This document shows positions 61,201 through 64,000 of a stretch of 64,000 nucleotides of DNA, in pieces. The notes below the pieces were generated by a model. That model was given only the letters and a program-made list of their open reading frames with translations, was not told the DNA's origin and searched no databases. A program made the translations under genes and the position numbers. Each line of letters starts with the position of its first letter. Positions within the stretch are counted from its first letter, which is position 1. Source of the DNA: Serinus canaria (taxonomy: Eukaryota; Chordata; Aves; Passeriformes; Fringillidae); NCBI RefSeq assembly GCF_022539315.1, contig NC_066316.1, positions 4,541,501-4,605,500 of the forward strand, written 5' to 3'.

Positions 61201-63504
61201 TTCTCTTTACAGTTCTTTACACCCCTTGGAAGGTCCAAAGACTCAGGGGGTCCCTCAGATACAAGGAAGGGGAGGAAACAAGAAGCCTACACTTCATTTT
61301 TTGGAAAATAACACAGAAATTATGAATTCTCCTTAAGGAAATGGCTTCTAGAGAGCTCCTCATGATGGGAGGAGCAAAAGTCAAGGTCAAGGTTATGGCT
61401 GGAGAAGACACTTTTTGGTTTTATAGACTTTTAAAGTGTACACACATGGTATCTGCAGTCTTCAATTACCATGAAGATGACCCCTCAAGACATCCCAAAC
61501 CAAGAGGAGACAGAAGTGCTCAGGGCACTGTACCTGTACTTGGGGTGGTTGCAGAGCAGCGGGGTCAGGATCACCACCTCGTACTCACAGGTGGTGACTT
61601 CTGCCACGGACAGGATCTCGTGCTTGGCCTCGGGGTGGCAGATGTACATCACTGTGCTGGACCTGGGCAGGTTCTGCCTCAGGCTGCAGGGAGTGCCATT
61701 GCCCAGCTCCACAGGGTAGTAGGGCGTCATCTGCCCTTCAATGTTCTTTGTGGGGATCTGGGTGAGGGAAAGGAACAGGTCATAACCACAGCAGAGCTCC
61801 TGAGACTCCTCTGAAACAAAAATGTTATTCCTGTGTGCAGAGCCGGCATTACCAGGTAAAATCAGACCCTGTGTGGCTCCTCAGTGTTTCTGAAACATCC
61901 AGACCTGTCCTGGTTTCACCCAAACTGGGTCTGCCAGGATCATCACCTGCAGCACCAAGCCCTAAAGAATCCAAAAACAAAACCCTGCCAAGTCACCCTG
62001 GCACCTGCACTACATCTCTCAGCATTCCCAGCCCAGGCTGCTCCTCATCCAGAGGATCCCACAGCACCGGTGGGTGTGGCTAAAAAAGTTAATGGTGTAT
62101 ACAGTGTAAATCCCACTTGGTCACACCTTCCAGTCTGCTCCCTTCAGGTATGTTCCTTCCTGTTTCATCCAGCTCCCTCTTTATCATATTAATTCCCTCA
62201 AGTGGTAAATCTCTATCCTGGAATTAGCTGGAGTTCCTGCCTTCCCAAAGTGCCCAAACGCACAAACTGACTCTTTTTTACCCGTGTTGCTTGAGGTGCT
62301 GAAGGTTTTCAGTGCTGAACAGGCAGGGGTCTGTGCTAAATGACAGAGGAGTTTTCTGGGGTCAGGACACTCCAGGGATCCAGGACCTTTCTGCCCCTCA
62401 CCTGCTCTGGCTTTCAAGCCATGTCACCCTCTCCCAGGCCACTGACTCCTCCCAGAAACTGCTCCACCACGAGTGAGGACATTCACGAGATTAGGGAACC
62501 AACATGCCCTTGCCTGATAAGAGATTCCAGGAAATCCTGACATGGCTAGTGCATCATAAACACTGCCCAAGAAAAAGGCAATAAAAAACTTCATTTCCTC
62601 TGAAGCTGAAGGAAAAAAAGCTGCACTGCAAAACACTTTGTTTTCTTGGCTTTCCAAGAGGCACAGCTGCCACTGCCACCAGAACAGGCCACATTCTGCT
62701 CCCACACGACTTTCAAAATGCTCCTCAGGCCTGGCTGCTGCTGGGAACACTACACAACCACCACCCTGGGCCATTCCACAGGCCACAGACACAAAAACTT
62801 CATTTCAGCATGAGAACTAAGGGGAACTGGCAACAAGGTCCAACCCGCTCTCACTGATTCCAAACTCCAGCGTGCTCCAGGCACTGCCATTGCTCTGCTA
62901 CAGAGCAATGGGAGTGCCTGGAGCACTCAAGAGCACTCAACTCAAGAGCTGAGTTTTGGGGCCTGAACAAGTGGGGAAGTCCTCTAAGGGGAAAGGGAAA
63001 CACAGAGTATTATGGGATGGGTCAGCAAGTCAGCTCCATCTCTTAGGGATTTTGTGCTGTAGGGCTTTGATAAGTGTAAGTAAGTAATTTGAGCAGCAAG
63101 ACTAAATAAATTTTCAGAGCTGGGACTGATAATTAAAAGCAAGAGAAGTGCAGCTCAGGAACAGTTTCATTTCTTGATATTCATTTTGGGAGGGGAACAA
63201 TTACATCATCTTATCTTTAGATTGGATATAGGAAGACATTCCTCCCTGTGAGGGTGAAGAGGCCCTGGCACAGGTTGCCCAGAGAAGCTGTGGCTGCCCC
63301 ATTCCTCAAAGTGTCCAAGACCAGGATGGATGAGGGTCAGTGGAAGGTGTCCCTGCCCATGGTCCCCTATAAGACAAACCATTCTGGGATTCTGTGATCA
63401 TATATATATGTAAATTGCCTCCACTATTGATGGCAGAAGTTAAAACAGATGTTTTTCACTTGCCTCTTTTGCACCGTCTTTGGAATTTTCCTTCTCTTCT
63501 TGAT
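58299..63504 (-). CDS. ERLEC1: ERLEC1, endoplasmic reticulum lectin 1 (XTP3-B), 3' nine coding exons
   Basis: ER-lumenal lectin of the SEL1L-HRD1 quality-control complex. With its relative OS-9 it recognises mannose-trimmed N-glycans on misfolded proteins for ER-associated degradation. Exons in coding order: 63504-63464, 61757-61534, 60465-60336, 60023-59862, 59560-59501, 59406-59282, 58851-58774, 58586-58511, 58370-58299 (stop). All join in phase, giving 321 residues after the first partial codon. The first full exons carry [25 protein letters not shown] and the end of the first MRH (mannose-6-phosphate receptor homology) domain ([20 protein letters not shown]). The second MRH domain starts at SGSYCFHG. 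It has the sugar-site pair Trp-Trp ([12 protein letters not shown]), Gln in HQYHE, Arg in [13 protein letters not shown], and Glu/Tyr in MLEPHSCQY, so the binding residues appear intact. The protein ends GLLSVPS, where human has SLPN. The 5' exons with the signal peptide lie beyond the right edge. Confidence 0.96.
58981..59057. repeat. AT-rich TATACTAT repeat tract
   Basis: Repeated TATACTAT/ATAGTATA-like words in ERLEC1 intron sequence, nearly all A/T except CTGCTGCTC in the middle. It is able to form several short hairpins. Confidence 0.75.
62872..62926. repeat. 26-bp near-perfect hairpin with 3-nt loop
   Basis: Arm 62872-62897 (starting GTGCTCCAGGCACTG) pairs with arm 62901-62926 (CAGAGCAATGG... 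to GAGCAC) at 25 of 26 positions. The only mismatch is a G-G at 62886/62912. The loop is CTA. It is followed by a 10-bp direct repeat GAGCACTCAA twice (62921-62940). Confidence 0.95.
63213..63402 (+). mobile_element. CR1 LINE 3'-end fragment, sense to plus strand
   Basis: It reads TTAGATTGGATATAGGAAGA, CATTCCTCCCTGTGAGGGTG, CACAGGTTGCCCAGAGAAGC, GGTGTCCCTGCCCATGGTCC and ATTCTGGGATTCTGTGATCA. A short (AT)n run follows at 63403-63411. It lies in an ERLEC1 intron, antisense to the gene. Confidence 0.9.
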
Positions 63505-64000
63505 CTAGGGAATAATTAACAAGGAGGTAAGTTTGTGCACTTGGAAAAAAAAAAAGCAATTTCACAGAGAAGCTTTTCTGGTTTGTGTATTTACTGGTGC
63601 TTTATACACTGCCAAGAGCCACTTGCAGGTGCAAAAGAGGAAAGAAAGGAAATAACCAGTGATCTGAGGCCCACAGCAAACAGAGCAAACCACAAGTCAG
63701 TTCATCACAAAACCACCTGGAGCTGGTAGGACAGGCCAAATCCAGCCCTGACACCAAGGCAGGGCTGCAGAACACGTCCCTGCAGCTGTTTGGGAAGGGT
63801 GGGAATTGGACAGGAAACAGGCAGGTGCTTTGGAAGGAGCAGGAGCTGCCAGATAGGAAGCAGTGAAAAGACACAGGACACAATCTGCCACCTGAGCAGG
63901 AAGGGCAGAGGGTCAACAGCCTGACAGCCTCAGCTATGGTGACCTGAGGTCCCATCAGGCTTCAACATCCAGCCCCACAAAAAGGGTGACTGGAATCAAA
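63505..64000 (-). other. ERLEC1: ERLEC1 intron at right edge
   Basis: Upstream of the 41-nt exon acceptor (minus strand ATTATTCCCTAG). No further ERLEC1 exon (for example the glycan-binding start of the first MRH domain) can be read before the window ends. Confidence 0.8.

Larger units (their letters stand above)
61758..63463 (-). other. ERLEC1: ERLEC1 GC-AG intron
   Basis: The 41-nt exon 63504-63464 ends AAAGAG and is followed on the minus strand by GCAAGTG. The next exon starts ATCCCCACAAAG after CACCCAG. Phase 0 is required by Glu/Ile-Pro-Thr-Lys, so the GC donor is the best-supported site. The intron contains the hairpin (62872-62926) and a CR1 end (63213-63402); the rest is unrecognised. 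Confidence 0.8.

Overview
This is a gene-dense piece of a bird nuclear genome, probably a songbird. It holds many CR1 LINE 3' ends, an LTR fragment of a kind common in birds, multi-exon genes with GT-AG introns, and the bird/reptile-specific receptor TLR15. Four protein-coding genes are recognised by reading translated exons against family sequences I know. Their order is PSME4 (+), GPR75 (+), TLR15 (-), ERLEC1 (-). Mammals carry PSME4-GPR75-ERLEC1 in the same relative orientation but have no TLR15 between GPR75 and ERLEC1.

Layout. 1-40,685 is PSME4 (proteasome activator PA200/Blm10 family), cut at its 5' end. Forty-five coding exons were placed from splice sites. All join in phase and give 1762 residues through the conserved C-terminal Tyr-Tyr-Ala, the length expected for the human protein after its first two exons. 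A spliced 3' UTR exon and a poly(A) signal follow. 40,686-44,675 is intergenic and contains one unexplained protein-like open exon. 44,676-45,166 is a CR1 LINE fragment that runs up to the CpG-rich GPR75 5' region. 45,533-47,074 is the intronless GPR75 coding region, preceded by two identical 4-codon upstream ORFs. 47,075-50,430 holds the GPR75 3' UTR and spacer, with two neighbouring palindromes. 51,038-53,662 (-) is the single coding exon of TLR15; its start lies one base after a splice acceptor, so a non-coding 5' exon must lie further upstream. A probable solo LTR sits about 320 bp upstream of that start. 58,299-63,504 (-) holds the last nine coding exons of ERLEC1, whose 5' part is beyond the right edge.

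Functionally this is a conserved housekeeping neighbourhood, not an operon-like system. PSME4 caps the 20S proteasome, GPR75 is an orphan/chemokine-linked GPCR, TLR15 is an innate receptor and ERLEC1 is an ER lectin in glycoprotein quality control. I found no clear new multi-gene system. The items most worth a second look are an in-frame 60-nt cassette-exon candidate in PSME4, an orphan coding-like exon at 41.48 kb, the triplicated start-codon unit of GPR75, a near-perfect 26-bp hairpin in an ERLEC1 intron, the LTR beside TLR15, and three GC-AG introns.
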